From: Candidatus Omnitrophota bacterium
GTDB lineage: Bacteria; Omnitrophota; Gorgyraeia; Gygaellales; Profunditerraquicolaceae
Assembly: GCA_018897555.1 (NCBI GenBank)
Contig: JAHIKK010000101.1
Coordinates: 1-53,283, forward strand
Direction: 5' to 3'
DNA: 53,283 bases
A model generated the notes under the pieces. The model was not told where the DNA came from and did not search any database. It was given only the letters and a program-made list of their open reading frames with translations. Every line of letters starts with the position of its first letter. The first letter of the stretch is position 1. This document shows, piece by piece, positions 8,230 to 17,309 of this stretch. A program made the position numbers and the translations under genes.

Positions 8230-8311
8230 GCGGACGTGGCGAAATTGGCAGACGCGATAGCCTTAGGAGCTATTGGGGCAACCCTTGAAGGTTCAAATCC
8301 CTCCGTCCGCA
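8230..8311 (+). tRNA. tRNA-Leu (anticodon TAG)
   Basis: An 82-nt class II tRNA: acceptor GCGGACG pairs perfectly with CGTCCGC, the anticodon is TAG within CTTAGGA, and there is a short variable arm and TTCAAAT T-loop. The T-stem has one A-C mismatch as I align it. The discriminator base is A, and CCA is not encoded. Confidence 0.92.
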
Positions 8312-8364
8312 TTATTAGATGTGGTGAAGGGCAGGTGATTGGCGGGAAAATCCTCTTCCGCCCA

Positions 8365-8389
8365 TGAATTTTTACGGAGTAAAAATTCA
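8365..8389. repeat. Short perfect hairpin between tRNA-Leu and tRNA-Gly
   Basis: TGAATTTTTAC and GTAAAAATTCA form an 11-bp stem around GGA. The surrounding 8312-8456 contains no gene. The hairpin may be a processing or termination signal inside the tRNA cluster. Confidence 0.5.
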
Positions 8390-8456
8390 CTCCGAGCGCT
8401 ACCTTAAGTAACTATTTAGGTTTAAGCGGAAAGAAGAGATGTTCTGAAGTTAACTT

Positions 8457-8530
<74 letters not shown>

Positions 8531-8563
8531 TAAGATGTATTTATTATTTGAAAGGAGCAGCAA

Positions 8564-9034
8564 ATGCAGATAATGGATTTTCTCTCAAAGAAGGCTATTC
8601 TCCCGGATATAAAATCCACCAGCAAGGAAGAGGTGATTAAAGAAATGGTGGATTATTTGATTGAAGCCGGTGATGTTGAAAAACGTAATCGGAATAAACT
8701 CATTGACGCGCTGATGTCCAGAGAAGCCTTGGGATCAACGGCCATCGGTCAAGGTATCGCCATCCCGCATGCAAAATGCGATTGTGTAGATAAACTAGTG
8801 GCTGCTTTCGGCCTTTCCAAAAAGGGCGTGGATTTTGATTCTCTCGACGGCGAATTAGCTTATATTTTCTTCTTATTGGTTGCCCCGCAGGATTCCGCCG
8901 GCCCGCATCTTAAAGCCTTAGCCAGAATATCCCGTCTTTTAAAAGATAAATATTTTCGTGATACCTTGCGTACTTGTATGGATGAAAAATCTGTAATCAA
9001 GATTATCACGCAGGAAGATGAAAAAAAGATTTGA
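8564..9034 (+). CDS. PTS EIIA domain protein (PtsN-like)
   Basis: A single EIIA type 2 (fructose/nitrogen) domain of 156 aa. The phosphorylatable histidine is His69 in IPHAKCD, preceded by REALGSTAIGQGIA, which is the family signature. A stretch near residue 105 reads VAPQDSAGPHLKALARIS, also conserved. There is no EIIB or EIIC partner in the window, while HPr and enzyme I lie close by, so it more likely works as a regulatory PTS output than in sugar uptake. An AAAGGAG ribosome binding site precedes the ATG. It directly follows tRNA-Gly. Confidence 0.88.
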   Translation: MQIMDFLSKKAILPDIKSTSKEEVIKEMVDYLIEAGDVEKRNRNKLIDALMSREALGSTAIGQGIAIPHAKCDCVDKLVAAFGLSKKGVDFDSLDGELAYIFFLLVAPQDSAGPHLKALARISRLLKDKYFRDTLRTCMDEKSVIKIITQEDEKKI

Positions 9035-9051
9035 TCTTGTATTAAGAATCT

Positions 9052-9108
9052 GGGGGACGGTTCTGTTTTTCCGTCGCCTGATTTGATTGAAAAATAGAAC
9101 CGTCCCCT
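9052..9108. repeat. Palindromic element with GGGGACGGTTCTG arms, copy 2
   Basis: The same arms as 3055-3107 (GGGGACGGTTCTGTTTTT and the complement with one change) surround an unrelated 20-nt loop. Arm conservation with loop divergence is what a dispersed palindromic repeat would show. It lies between the EIIA and YvcK genes. Confidence 0.75.
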
Positions 9109-9151
9109 TTGTTTTTTAAGCACATATTTAAAACAGATAATTCTACTAAAT

Positions 9152-10396
9152 ATGAAAACTAATGCCACCGATATTCTAAAATGGTTTTATCCGGGGATAG
9201 GGATTAAACGCTGGGTGGGCTTAAGTGCTTTTGGGGTCGTACTTTTAATTTTAGGTACGGCTAATTTACGCAGCGAAGAATTCTGGTTGATTCAAATTTT
9301 GGATGCCTTGATTGTAATTTCCGGAATTATAATTTTGATTCTGGGTATCAAGCGCCTGATGCGCTCTTTTATTGCTATATTTGTTCCCTCATCATCCAGG
9401 GGCACAGAGCTAATCGATATTTTGTATCAAAAGAAGCATTTAAGCCGTGGCCCGCGTATCGTTACCGTAGGCGGCGGCACAGGATTGTCTGTTCTTTTGA
9501 GCGGGTTAAAAAATTTTACCTCTAATATTTCTGCCGTAGTTACGGTGGCAGATAACGGGGGCTCCAGCGGCAGGCTTAGGCAGCAGTTTGATGTTTTACC
9601 TCCCGGTGATATCCGTAACTGTTTGGTGGCTTTGGCGGATGCCCCGGCATTAATGCGGGATCTTTTTCAATTTCGATTTGATGAGCATTCAGAGTTTTCC
9701 GGGCACTCCTTCGGCAATCTTTTTCTTACGGTAATGACGCGCCTGACCGGTGATTTTGAAAAGGCGATTAAGGAGACCAGTAAGGTTTTAGCTTTACGGG
9801 GCCAGGTTATTCCTTCGACCTTAGGGGATGTAACCTTGGTGGCACATTATTCTGATGGCTCAATGGTTATCGGAGAAGAGCAGATTCCCCGGGCCAGAAA
9901 ATCAATTAGCAGAGTTAGCCTTACTCCCGAACAGCCATTGGCTACGCCGGATGCCTTAAAGGCAATTAAAGAAGCGCAGATCATTGTTTTGGGGCCGGGT
10001 TCTTTGTACACGAGTATAATTCCGAACTTATTAATTAAAGAGATTACTCAAGAGATTGCAGAGTCGGAAGCCATAAAAGTTTATGTTTGCAATGTGATGA
10101 CTCAACCGGGAGAAACCGACGGCTATAGCGTTTCGGATCATATTAAAGCTCTCCTTAAGCACAGCCATGAACAGATTCTGGATTATTGCGTGGTGAATAA
10201 TGGGGAGGTACCGAGTGAGGTTTTAAAGCGTTACTCTAAGGATAATTCGCTTTTGGTGGTTAATGACCGCAAGAAGGTGGAGAACCTGGGGGTACGGGTG
10301 GTCGAGGAAGATTTTAGCATGATTGCCGACGGAGTAATCCGTCATGACGCGGAAAAGTTAGCCAAAATTATTTTAAGTTTTATTGATGAGATCTAA
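9152..10396 (+). CDS. yvcK: YvcK/GlmR-family gluconeogenesis factor with N-terminal membrane anchor
   Basis: YvcK/GlmR proteins bind UDP-GlcNAc and control carbon flow between glycolysis and the cell wall. The core begins near residue 100 with RIVTVGGGTGLSVLL, followed by VTVADNGGSSGRLR and LPPGDIRNCLVALAD, and later LGPGSLYTSIIPNL. All are family hallmarks. Unlike the roughly 320-aa soluble Bacillus protein, this 414-aa form has two predicted transmembrane segments near residues 22-45 and 49-70. It sits directly upstream of HPr and enzyme I, suggesting joint control with the PTS. No clear ribosome binding site precedes the ATG. Confidence 0.9.
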   Translation: MKTNATDILKWFYPGIGIKRWVGLSAFGVVLLILGTANLRSEEFWLIQILDALIVISGIIILILGIKRLMRSFIAIFVPSSSRGTELIDILYQKKHLSRGPRIVTVGGGTGLSVLLSGLKNFTSNISAVVTVADNGGSSGRLRQQFDVLPPGDIRNCLVALADAPALMRDLFQFRFDEHSEFSGHSFGNLFLTVMTRLTGDFEKAIKETSKVLALRGQVIPSTLGDVTLVAHYSDGSMVIGEEQIPRARKSISRVSLTPEQPLATPDALKAIKEAQIIVLGPGSLYTSIIPNLLIKEITQEIAESEAIKVYVCNVMTQPGETDGYSVSDHIKALLKHSHEQILDYCVVNNGEVPSEVLKRYSKDNSLLVVNDRKKVENLGVRVVEEDFSMIADGVIRHDAEKLAKIILSFIDEI

Positions 10397-10398
10397 GT

Positions 10399-10668
10399 AT
10401 GCCTTTAGTTAGAAAAGAAATAATCGTAAAAAATAAACTAGGGTTACATGCCCGGCCGGCGGCTGTATTTGTGCAGATAGCGAATAAATTTGAAGCGCAG
10501 ATTACCGTGCGTCATGATGACGAAGAGGTTAATGGCAAATCGATTATGGGTATTCTTATGCTGGGAGCAGAAAAGGATAGTTTGATTGTCGTGGAGGCAG
10601 ACGGTGCGGATGCCGAGGCGGCGTTGGTGGAGCTGGAAAGGCTGATTAGCAGCGAGGAAGAGCTATGA
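10399..10668 (+). CDS. ptsH: Phosphocarrier protein HPr
   Basis: An 89-aa HPr. The catalytic site KLGLHARPAA places the phosphorylatable histidine at residue 17. The regulatory serine region NGKSIMGIL (Ser48) resembles the HPr kinase target of Gram-positives. It accepts phosphate from enzyme I and passes it to EIIA proteins. The gene starts 2 nt after yvcK stops and its own stop overlaps the ptsI start, so translation is coupled. No HPr kinase gene is visible in the window. Confidence 0.95.
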   Translation: MPLVRKEIIVKNKLGLHARPAAVFVQIANKFEAQITVRHDDEEVNGKSIMGILMLGAEKDSLIVVEADGADAEAALVELERLISSEEEL

Positions 10669-12395
10669 TTCAATTAAAAGGAATTGCCGCTGCAGGCGGT
10701 ATCAGTATCGGGCCGGCTTACATGCTGGGGAAAGAGGAGTTTGTCGTCTTACGCGAAGCGATCAACTGGACGGACATCCCCACCCAGATTCAGCTCTTTG
10801 AAGAAGCGTTGATTAAGACCCGCCGTGAGATTATTGAATTGCAAAAAAGGATTAGTCTGGATATGGGGCAGCAGGAGGCGCAGATTTTCGATGCGCACCT
10901 GTTGGTTCTAGAAGACCGGATGCTCATTGAAGAGGTAATCAGCCGGCTGAAAAAAGAACAGCTTAATGTTGCCTATATTTTTTCCGAGGTTTTAAAGAAA
11001 TATATCGGTGTGTTTTTGAAAATCGAGGATGAATATCTTAAGGAACGCGCTGCGGATATTAATGATGTCGGTAAAAGGATATTAAGGAATCTTCTGGGGA
11101 ATGAGAAGAAGAGTTTAGCCGATGCCGGCAGCAGGGCGATTATTGTGGCGCATGATATCTCTCCTTCAGATACCGCGGCCATGTATACCAAGAATGTCGC
11201 GGCTTTTGTTACGGATATCGGCGGAAAAACTTCGCATACCGCGATTATGGCTAAATCCCTGGAGATACCTGCGGTGGTGGGTTTAGAAACTGTCACCGCC
11301 AAGGTTAACGCCGGGGATATCCTTATTGTTGATGGCAGCATGGGGATTGTGATTATTAATCCCGATGAGGAAGCGCTTAGGAATTACCAGCAGAAACTTG
11401 AAAAATTAAAAGGTATCGCGGATAAATTTCTGTTGGTTAAAGATTTATCGGCAGTTACTACCGATGGCCGGACTATTTTGATTAATGCGAATATTGAACT
11501 TCCGGATGAGGTGCCCAGCGTTAAGCTGCACGGAGGCCAGGGAATCGGGCTTTACCGCACGGAGTTTTTTTATATGAATCGTAAAGATTCTCCCAGTGAA
11601 GAGGAGCATTACCAGGCTTATAGGTATGTGGCGGAAGAGATGAATCCGCATTCGGTGGTTATCCGCACTCTGGATATAGGAGGAGATAAATTTCTATCGC
11701 AATTTAAAATTCCGCATGAAATGCAGCCGTTTTTAGGGTGGAGGGCGATTAGATTTTGTTTGGCGCGCCCGGACATATTTAAGCTGCAGCTACGGGCAAT
11801 CCTGCGGGCCTCGGTGCATGGGAACCTTAAGCTGATGTATCCGATGATCTCTGGGGTTGAGGAGTTACGGCAGGCAAATCATCTTCTGGATGAAGCCAAG
11901 CAAGAGCTTAGACAGAATGGTTTGAAGTTTAATGATAAAATTGAGGTGGGGGTAATGGTGGAGGTCCCTTCAGCGGCAATGACCGCGGATATATTGGCTA
12001 AAGAAGCGGATTTTTTCAGTATCGGGACAAATGATTTAATTCAATACTCCTTGGCCGTTGATCGCAGTAATGAGAAAGTTGCCTATCTTTATGATCCGGC
12101 GCATCCGGCAGTTTTAAGATTGGTTAAGCGCATTATTGACGCGGCGCATCAGGCTAAAATCAAGGTAGCGATGTGCGGAGAGATGGCCGGGGAACCGTCT
12201 TTGGCGCTTATTCTTTTGGGCTTAGGTTTAGATGAGTTTAGTTTACCGCCGCAGGTGATTCCGGAATTAAAGTACGTAATTCGCGCCATAGGTTTTAAGG
12301 CTGCCCAAGAGATTGCGTATCAAGCGTTGCAACTTTCCACAGGTAAAGAGGTTGAAGAATTTTCGGAAAATAGATTAGCGGAAATTCTAAAATAA
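10665..12395 (+). CDS. ptsI: PTS enzyme I (phosphoenolpyruvate-protein phosphotransferase)
   Basis: Transfers phosphate from phosphoenolpyruvate to HPr. At 576 aa it is full length: N-terminal HPr-binding domain, swivelling domain with the active histidine His191 in GGKTSHTAIMA, and a PEP-binding barrel with LYRTEFFYM, RTLDIGGDKF, DFFSIGTNDLIQYSLAVDR and VAMCGEMAG. Overlap with ptsH shows one operon. With the EIIA(Ntr)-like protein and YvcK nearby but no permease, it probably senses the PEP to pyruvate ratio. Confidence 0.96.
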   Translation: MIQLKGIAAAGGISIGPAYMLGKEEFVVLREAINWTDIPTQIQLFEEALIKTRREIIELQKRISLDMGQQEAQIFDAHLLVLEDRMLIEEVISRLKKEQLNVAYIFSEVLKKYIGVFLKIEDEYLKERAADINDVGKRILRNLLGNEKKSLADAGSRAIIVAHDISPSDTAAMYTKNVAAFVTDIGGKTSHTAIMAKSLEIPAVVGLETVTAKVNAGDILIVDGSMGIVIINPDEEALRNYQQKLEKLKGIADKFLLVKDLSAVTTDGRTILINANIELPDEVPSVKLHGGQGIGLYRTEFFYMNRKDSPSEEEHYQAYRYVAEEMNPHSVVIRTLDIGGDKFLSQFKIPHEMQPFLGWRAIRFCLARPDIFKLQLRAILRASVHGNLKLMYPMISGVEELRQANHLLDEAKQELRQNGLKFNDKIEVGVMVEVPSAAMTADILAKEADFFSIGTNDLIQYSLAVDRSNEKVAYLYDPAHPAVLRLVKRIIDAAHQAKIKVAMCGEMAGEPSLALILLGLGLDEFSLPPQVIPELKYVIRAIGFKAAQEIAYQALQLSTGKEVEEFSENRLAEILK

Positions 12396-12476
12396 AAGGA
12401 GTATTTGTTCAATGGATGGGGATTGCTTTTTGCCTTTTTAGGCCAGCAATTACCTTAACTAAAAAGGGGGAAAGAC

Positions 12477-13646
12477 ATGGCGGTAAAGAAACATTATTTT
12501 TCTTCAGAGTCGGTAACCGAAGGGCATCCGGATAAGTTATGTGATCAGATTTCAGACGGAGTTTTAGATGCCTGCCTAAAAAACGATCCTTATTCCCGGG
12601 TAGCCTGCGAAACTTATGTTACCATGGGGCTTTTAATTGTCGGCGGCGAGATCACCACGCGCGGTTTTATCGATGTGCATGAAATAAGCAGGAAAATAAT
12701 CGAAGAGATCGGTTACGATCATCCTAAATACGGTTTTGATTTTCATACTTGCGCTATTCTTAATGCCATTCATGCCCAGTCTCCGGATATATCCCAAGGG
12801 GTGGATACCGGCGGAGCAGGGGATCAGGGAATAATGTTTGGTTATGCTTGTAAGGAGACCAAAGAATTAATGCCGCTGGCTTTAATGTTAGCGCAAAAAT
12901 TAGCGATGCGTTTAACCATCGTGCGCAAAGAGAAAATTTTAAAATACCTTGGCCCTGACGGAAAGACCCAAGTGACAGTGGAATACGATAACGGCAAGCC
13001 CGTGCGCGTGGATTCGGTGGTTTTGGCTTCGCAGCATACCGAGGATATTTTGGATAAAAGCGGCAGGCATATTACCGAAAAATCGCGCCAGGAAATTATT
13101 CGCCAGGTTGCCGGACCGATCCTTAAAGGCTGGGTGGATAAGCATACTAAATATTATGTTAATCAGACGGGTAAATTTGTAGTCGGCGGGCCGCAATCCG
13201 ATACGGGTATGACCGGAAGGAAAATAATTGTGGATACCTACGGCGGAGCAGTTGCGCATGGCGGCGGGGCATTTTCGGGCAAAGATCCGACTAAGGTTGA
13301 TCGCTCCGCGGCGTATATGTGCCGTTATATCGCTAAGAATATTGTGAGCGCGGGATTAGCGGAAAAATGCCTTATTCAACTGGCTTATGTTATCGGCCGG
13401 GCGGATCCTTTATCGGTGATGGTCAAGACTGAGGGGACGGCTGTAATTCCGGAGGAGGCTTTGGTGAAGCTGATTCGGCAGAATTTCGAACTTACCCCTA
13501 AAGGAATTATCGAATCCTTGAACTTACGCCGGCCTATCTACAGGAAAACTGCCAGCTACGGGCATTTTGGCAGGCCGGAGCCGGAATTCCACTGGGAGAA
13601 GCTGGATAAAGTACCGGATCTAAAAAAGCAAGCAGCGAAATTGTAG
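12477..13646 (+). CDS. metK: S-adenosylmethionine synthetase
   Basis: Makes S-adenosylmethionine from methionine and ATP. The 389-aa protein has [17 protein letters not shown] at the N-terminus, [13 protein letters not shown] (the family hexapeptide region), [16 protein letters not shown] and [16 protein letters not shown] (P-loop-like motif). Upstream, 12422-12450 can fold as a two-step hairpin (ATTGC/GCAAT outside, GCC/GGC inside), but it is too short to be a known SAM riboswitch. The ribosome binding site AAAGGGGGAAAG precedes the ATG. It is followed by ahcY, so the SAM cycle is grouped. Confidence 0.97.
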   Translation: MAVKKHYFSSESVTEGHPDKLCDQISDGVLDACLKNDPYSRVACETYVTMGLLIVGGEITTRGFIDVHEISRKIIEEIGYDHPKYGFDFHTCAILNAIHAQSPDISQGVDTGGAGDQGIMFGYACKETKELMPLALMLAQKLAMRLTIVRKEKILKYLGPDGKTQVTVEYDNGKPVRVDSVVLASQHTEDILDKSGRHITEKSRQEIIRQVAGPILKGWVDKHTKYYVNQTGKFVVGGPQSDTGMTGRKIIVDTYGGAVAHGGGAFSGKDPTKVDRSAAYMCRYIAKNIVSAGLAEKCLIQLAYVIGRADPLSVMVKTEGTAVIPEEALVKLIRQNFELTPKGIIESLNLRRPIYRKTASYGHFGRPEPEFHWEKLDKVPDLKKQAAKL

Positions 13647-13692
13647 ATTAGCGGATAACTCGTAATGACAGAATTTAAGATAAGGAGTTTTT

Positions 13693-14949
13693 ATGCGATA
13701 TGACATTAAGGATATAAAGTTAGCAAAAAAAGGTGCTTTCAGAATTGAATGGGCAGCCAAAAATATGCCTGTTTTGGATTTAATTAAGCAGAGATTTATT
13801 AAAGAAAAACCTTTAAAAGGTTTAAAGATCGCCTGTTGTTTACATGTCACTACTGAAACTGCCGTGCTTGGTGATGTTTTAAAATCCGGAGGCGCAGATG
13901 TATATATTTGCGCGTCTAATCCTCTTTCGACTCAGGATGATGTGGCGGCGGCTTTGGTAAAAGATTTAAAAGTAGGTGTTTTTGCGATTAAGGGAGAGGA
14001 TACTAAAACTTATTACGCGCATATGAAATCCGCCTTAGCCATAAAGCCTGATATTACCATGGATGATGGCGCGGATTTGGTGAGTACTATTCACCAGCGC
14101 CCGGCAAGCGAGCATGCTAATATTATTGGCGGCACGGAAGAAACTACTACCGGAGTAATCCGTTTACGGGCTTTGGCGCAAGAAGGTAAATTGCGCTATC
14201 CGATAATTGCGGTTAATGATGCGCAAACCAAGCATCTTTTTGATAATCGTTACGGCACAGGCCAGTCTACGCTTGACGGGATTATCCGCTCGACGAATAA
14301 ATTAATCGCCGGGTCTAATTTTGTAGTCTGCGGTTATGGTTGGTGCGGTAAAGGCACGGCCATGCGCGCCAAAGGTATGGGTGCCAAAGTCGTGGTGACT
14401 GAAGTTGACCCTTTGCGGGCTTTAGAGGCAACCATGGATGGTTTTGAGGTTATGCCCATTAAAGAGGCAGCTAAAGTCGGAGATATTTTTGTTACGGTTA
14501 CCGGCGATATTAATGTCATTCGAAAAGAGCACTTTAGTTTAATGAAGGATGGCGCAATCATCGCTAACTCCGGGCATTTTAATGTTGAGATTGATATCCC
14601 GGGTTTAGAAGCAATTGCGAAATCTAAACGGGCAACCCGCGATTTTGTTGATGAGTATACCTTAAAAAATAATCGCAAGATTTATCTTTTAGGTGAAGGC
14701 CGTTTGATTAATTTAGCCGCCGCTGAAGGCCATCCGGCCAGCGTAATGGACATGTCTTTTGCTAACCAGGCTTTTTCCGCGGAATATATGGCTAAAAATT
14801 ACCGTAAATTGCAAAAACAGGTTTATACTGTTCCGGAAGATATTGATAAAAATATTGCCAGGCTTAAACTTGAGTCTATGGGGATAAAGATAGATGTTTT
14901 GACGGCAGAACAGAAAAAATACCTGGCTAGCTGGGAGATGGGCACTTAA
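13693..14949 (+). CDS. ahcY: Adenosylhomocysteinase
   Basis: Hydrolyses S-adenosylhomocysteine, the by-product of SAM-dependent methylation, to adenosine and homocysteine. Visible are [17 protein letters not shown] with the substrate-site region, [22 protein letters not shown], the NAD-binding [20 protein letters not shown] and the C-terminal [16 protein letters not shown]. The 418-aa length fits the short bacterial/archaeal form. The ribosome binding site AAGGAG precedes the ATG. Its last base is the first base of pfkA. Confidence 0.96.
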   Translation: MRYDIKDIKLAKKGAFRIEWAAKNMPVLDLIKQRFIKEKPLKGLKIACCLHVTTETAVLGDVLKSGGADVYICASNPLSTQDDVAAALVKDLKVGVFAIKGEDTKTYYAHMKSALAIKPDITMDDGADLVSTIHQRPASEHANIIGGTEETTTGVIRLRALAQEGKLRYPIIAVNDAQTKHLFDNRYGTGQSTLDGIIRSTNKLIAGSNFVVCGYGWCGKGTAMRAKGMGAKVVVTEVDPLRALEATMDGFEVMPIKEAAKVGDIFVTVTGDINVIRKEHFSLMKDGAIIANSGHFNVEIDIPGLEAIAKSKRATRDFVDEYTLKNNRKIYLLGEGRLINLAAAEGHPASVMDMSFANQAFSAEYMAKNYRKLQKQVYTVPEDIDKNIARLKLESMGIKIDVLTAEQKKYLASWEMGT

Positions 14950-15908
14950 TGAAAAAAATCGCAGTTATGACTACCGGAGGAGACGCTCCGGGAATGAATC
15001 CGGCAATTCGTTCTGTTGTGCGTTATGGAATTAGCCAGAAACTAGAAGTAATGGGGGTTTTCCGCGGCTGGTGGGGTTTGATTAATGAAGAATTGAAACC
15101 ATTAAATCGACGTTCTGTATCGGGAATCATCGGAGAAGGGGGAACTATTCTTAAGACTGCTCGCTGCCCTGAGTTTAGGGCGCAGGAAGGGCAACAGCGG
15201 GCTTACGAGACAATTAAAAAGAATAATATTGACGGTTTAGTGGTTATCGGCGGCAACGGTTCTTTTGCCGCTGCCCATGAGTTTTATAAAAAATTTAATA
15301 TCCCTTGCATCGGAGTTGCGGCTTCCATTGATAATGATGTTAACGGCATAGATTATACTATCGGCACCGATACGGCAATTAATACTGCTTTGGATGCGAT
15401 TGATAAAATCCGGGATACGGCTACGAGTATGGAGCGGATTTTTGTAGTGGAAGTTATGGGTAGAGAATCGGGTTTTATTGCTTTGACGGTGGCTCTTGCC
15501 GGAGGGTGTGAAGATGTAATTATTCCGGAAAAAGCGATGGAGATGAATGTAATTTGTCATGATATCGTCCATGGTAATTTAGTCGGGAAAATGAGCTGGA
15601 TTATTGTGATTGCCGAAGGGGCGGGTAAAGCTGATGATATTGCCAGGCAGATAACGGAGATGACCGGCCTGGAGACGCGCACAGTGGTTTTAGGCCATGT
15701 GCAAAGAGGCGGCCGGCCGACAGCGGCGAGCCGGGATTTAGCTTTAAATCTTGGTAAAGCGGCAGTGGATTGTTTAATCGCCGGCAAGGCAGATATGGCT
15801 TTAGGATTAACCGCAGGTAAGATTGTCGAGGTTGATTTTAAGACGGCGATTAGAAAAAAAGAATTAAAAATTGATAATTTTTATAAACTAATTAAAATTT
15901 TAACCTAA
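14949..15908 (+). CDS. pfkA: 6-phosphofructokinase
   Basis: Phosphorylates fructose 6-phosphate in glycolysis. The 319-aa length is that of bacterial ATP-type enzymes. Motifs are TTGGDAPGMN for nucleotide binding, SIDNDV with the catalytic aspartate, MGRESGFIA for sugar phosphate binding and GHVQRGG near the C-terminus. The usual GGDGS segment reads GGNGS: the Mg-coordinating Asp is Asn, while the following Gly that distinguishes ATP from pyrophosphate enzymes is kept. It overlaps ahcY by one base, is followed by an inverted repeat and then the aldolase gene, forming a glycolytic pair. Confidence 0.92.
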   Translation: MKKIAVMTTGGDAPGMNPAIRSVVRYGISQKLEVMGVFRGWWGLINEELKPLNRRSVSGIIGEGGTILKTARCPEFRAQEGQQRAYETIKKNNIDGLVVIGGNGSFAAAHEFYKKFNIPCIGVAASIDNDVNGIDYTIGTDTAINTALDAIDKIRDTATSMERIFVVEVMGRESGFIALTVALAGGCEDVIIPEKAMEMNVICHDIVHGNLVGKMSWIIVIAEGAGKADDIARQITEMTGLETRTVVLGHVQRGGRPTAASRDLALNLGKAAVDCLIAGKADMALGLTAGKIVEVDFKTAIRKKELKIDNFYKLIKILT

Positions 15909-15909
15909 G

Positions 15910-15943
15910 ACACCCCGCGCTAATTGGAATTGCGCGGGTGTTA
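15910..15943 (+). terminator. GC-rich inverted repeat after pfkA
   Basis: CACCCCGCGC and GCGCGGGTG pair around an 11-nt loop with one bulged C, just after the pfkA stop. The tail (TTATCTAG) is only weakly T-rich, so it may be a weak terminator or an RNA-stabilising hairpin between pfkA and the aldolase gene. Confidence 0.45.
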
Positions 15944-15969
15944 TCTAGTAGATAAGGAGAGAATTAAAA

Positions 15970-17295
15970 ATGGGAAGAAAGCCTTTAGAAATTGATAAAA
16001 TTGTAATGAGCCTGATTATGACCGAGGATACACTTTTAAAAAAGAAATTAGGCAAGAAGATTCTGGATATCGCCTATAAAAAAGGAATTTATCCTTCCAG
16101 TATTCATGAGCTGTATCTGGCTCGCGGTAAGGGTGAATTCAGCGGGTTTACCGTTCCGGCGATGAACCTGCGGAGTATGACCTATGATTTAGCCCGGGCA
16201 ATATTCAGAACGGCTAAAAAGAATAACTCCGGGGCATTTATTTTTGAAATTGCTAAATCTGAGATGGGTTATACCGCTCAGCCTCCGGTTGAATATACTT
16301 CGGTTGTTCTGGCTGCGGCAATAAAGGAAAATTATAGCGGGCCGGTATTTATCCAGGCGGATCATTGCCAGGTAAATGCTAAGAAATTCCAGGAGAATCC
16401 GGATAAGGAATTAGAGGCGTTGCAGAAGATGATCGCCGATAGCATTGCGGAAGGTTTCTATAATATCGATATTGATTCCTCGACGCTGGTGGATTTATCT
16501 AAAAAGGATATCAAAAAACAGCAGAAAGATAACTATGAGGTATGCGCGAAATTAACGCAGTTTATCCGCCGTATTGAGCCAAAAGGTATAACCGTTTCCG
16601 TGGGCGGGGAGATTGGCGAGGTAGGGCATCAGAATTCCAACGTCGAAGATCTTGGCGCGTTTATGGAGGGTTATCAAGAAAGATTACGTAAAGGGTTAAC
16701 CGGTATAAGCAAGATTTCGGTTCAGACCGGGACAAGCCACGGCGGAGTAGTTAAGGCGGATGGATCTATGGCTGAGGTTAAACTTGATTTTGGTACATTG
16801 AATATTCTTTCGGGTATCGCCCAGAAAGAATATGGTATTGGCGGGGCAGTGCAGCATGGCGCTTCCACCTTGCCGGAAGAAATGTTCCATAAATTCCCGG
16901 AGAATAATACCTTAGAAGTGCATTTAGCCACCGGATTTCAGAATATGATGTTTGATAGTAAATATTTTCCGGTGGATTTAAAGAATAGAATTTATGATTG
17001 GCTGAAAGTCAACGCGGTTAGTGAAAAAAAAGAAGGCGAAACAGAGGAGCAGTTTTTTTATAAAGCGCGCAAAAAGGCATTGGGGCCGTTTAAGAAAGAG
17101 ATTATGTCTTTAGCCCAGGATTTACGCGATAAAATCGCCGCGGAGATTGAAGCCAAGTTTGATTTTCTCTTTAAGCAGTTGAGCGCGATAAACAACCGCG
17201 CGCTGGTAGATAAATATGTTACTTTAAAGCGGGTAATTACGCGTAAACGTCAGGATGCCTCAGCGGTAGTGCACGATGGGGAAGGCGCTGACTAA
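15970..17295 (+). CDS. Class II (zinc) aldolase, probable fructose-bisphosphate aldolase
   Basis: A TIM-barrel class II aldolase. IQADHCQVN carries the catalytic Asp and a zinc His, GGEIGEVG the zinc Glu, QTGTSHGG another zinc His, and NIDIDSSTLVDL the substrate loop. At 441 aa it is about 100 residues longer than E. coli-type enzymes, mainly through the helical, Lys/Glu-rich C-terminus from about residue 345. Position after pfkA supports fructose 1,6-bisphosphate as substrate. Tagatose-bisphosphate aldolase is an alternative. The ribosome binding site AAGGAGAG precedes the ATG. Confidence 0.85.
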   Translation: MGRKPLEIDKIVMSLIMTEDTLLKKKLGKKILDIAYKKGIYPSSIHELYLARGKGEFSGFTVPAMNLRSMTYDLARAIFRTAKKNNSGAFIFEIAKSEMGYTAQPPVEYTSVVLAAAIKENYSGPVFIQADHCQVNAKKFQENPDKELEALQKMIADSIAEGFYNIDIDSSTLVDLSKKDIKKQQKDNYEVCAKLTQFIRRIEPKGITVSVGGEIGEVGHQNSNVEDLGAFMEGYQERLRKGLTGISKISVQTGTSHGGVVKADGSMAEVKLDFGTLNILSGIAQKEYGIGGAVQHGASTLPEEMFHKFPENNTLEVHLATGFQNMMFDSKYFPVDLKNRIYDWLKVNAVSEKKEGETEEQFFYKARKKALGPFKKEIMSLAQDLRDKIAAEIEAKFDFLFKQLSAINNRALVDKYVTLKRVITRKRQDASAVVHDGEGAD

Positions 17296-17309
17296 AGTGA
17301 GGAGAGAAT

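Noticed and set aside
12396-12476. SAM riboswitch before metK
   Set aside because: The leader is about 80 nt and contains only a small hairpin; none of the known SAM aptamer cores can be placed.
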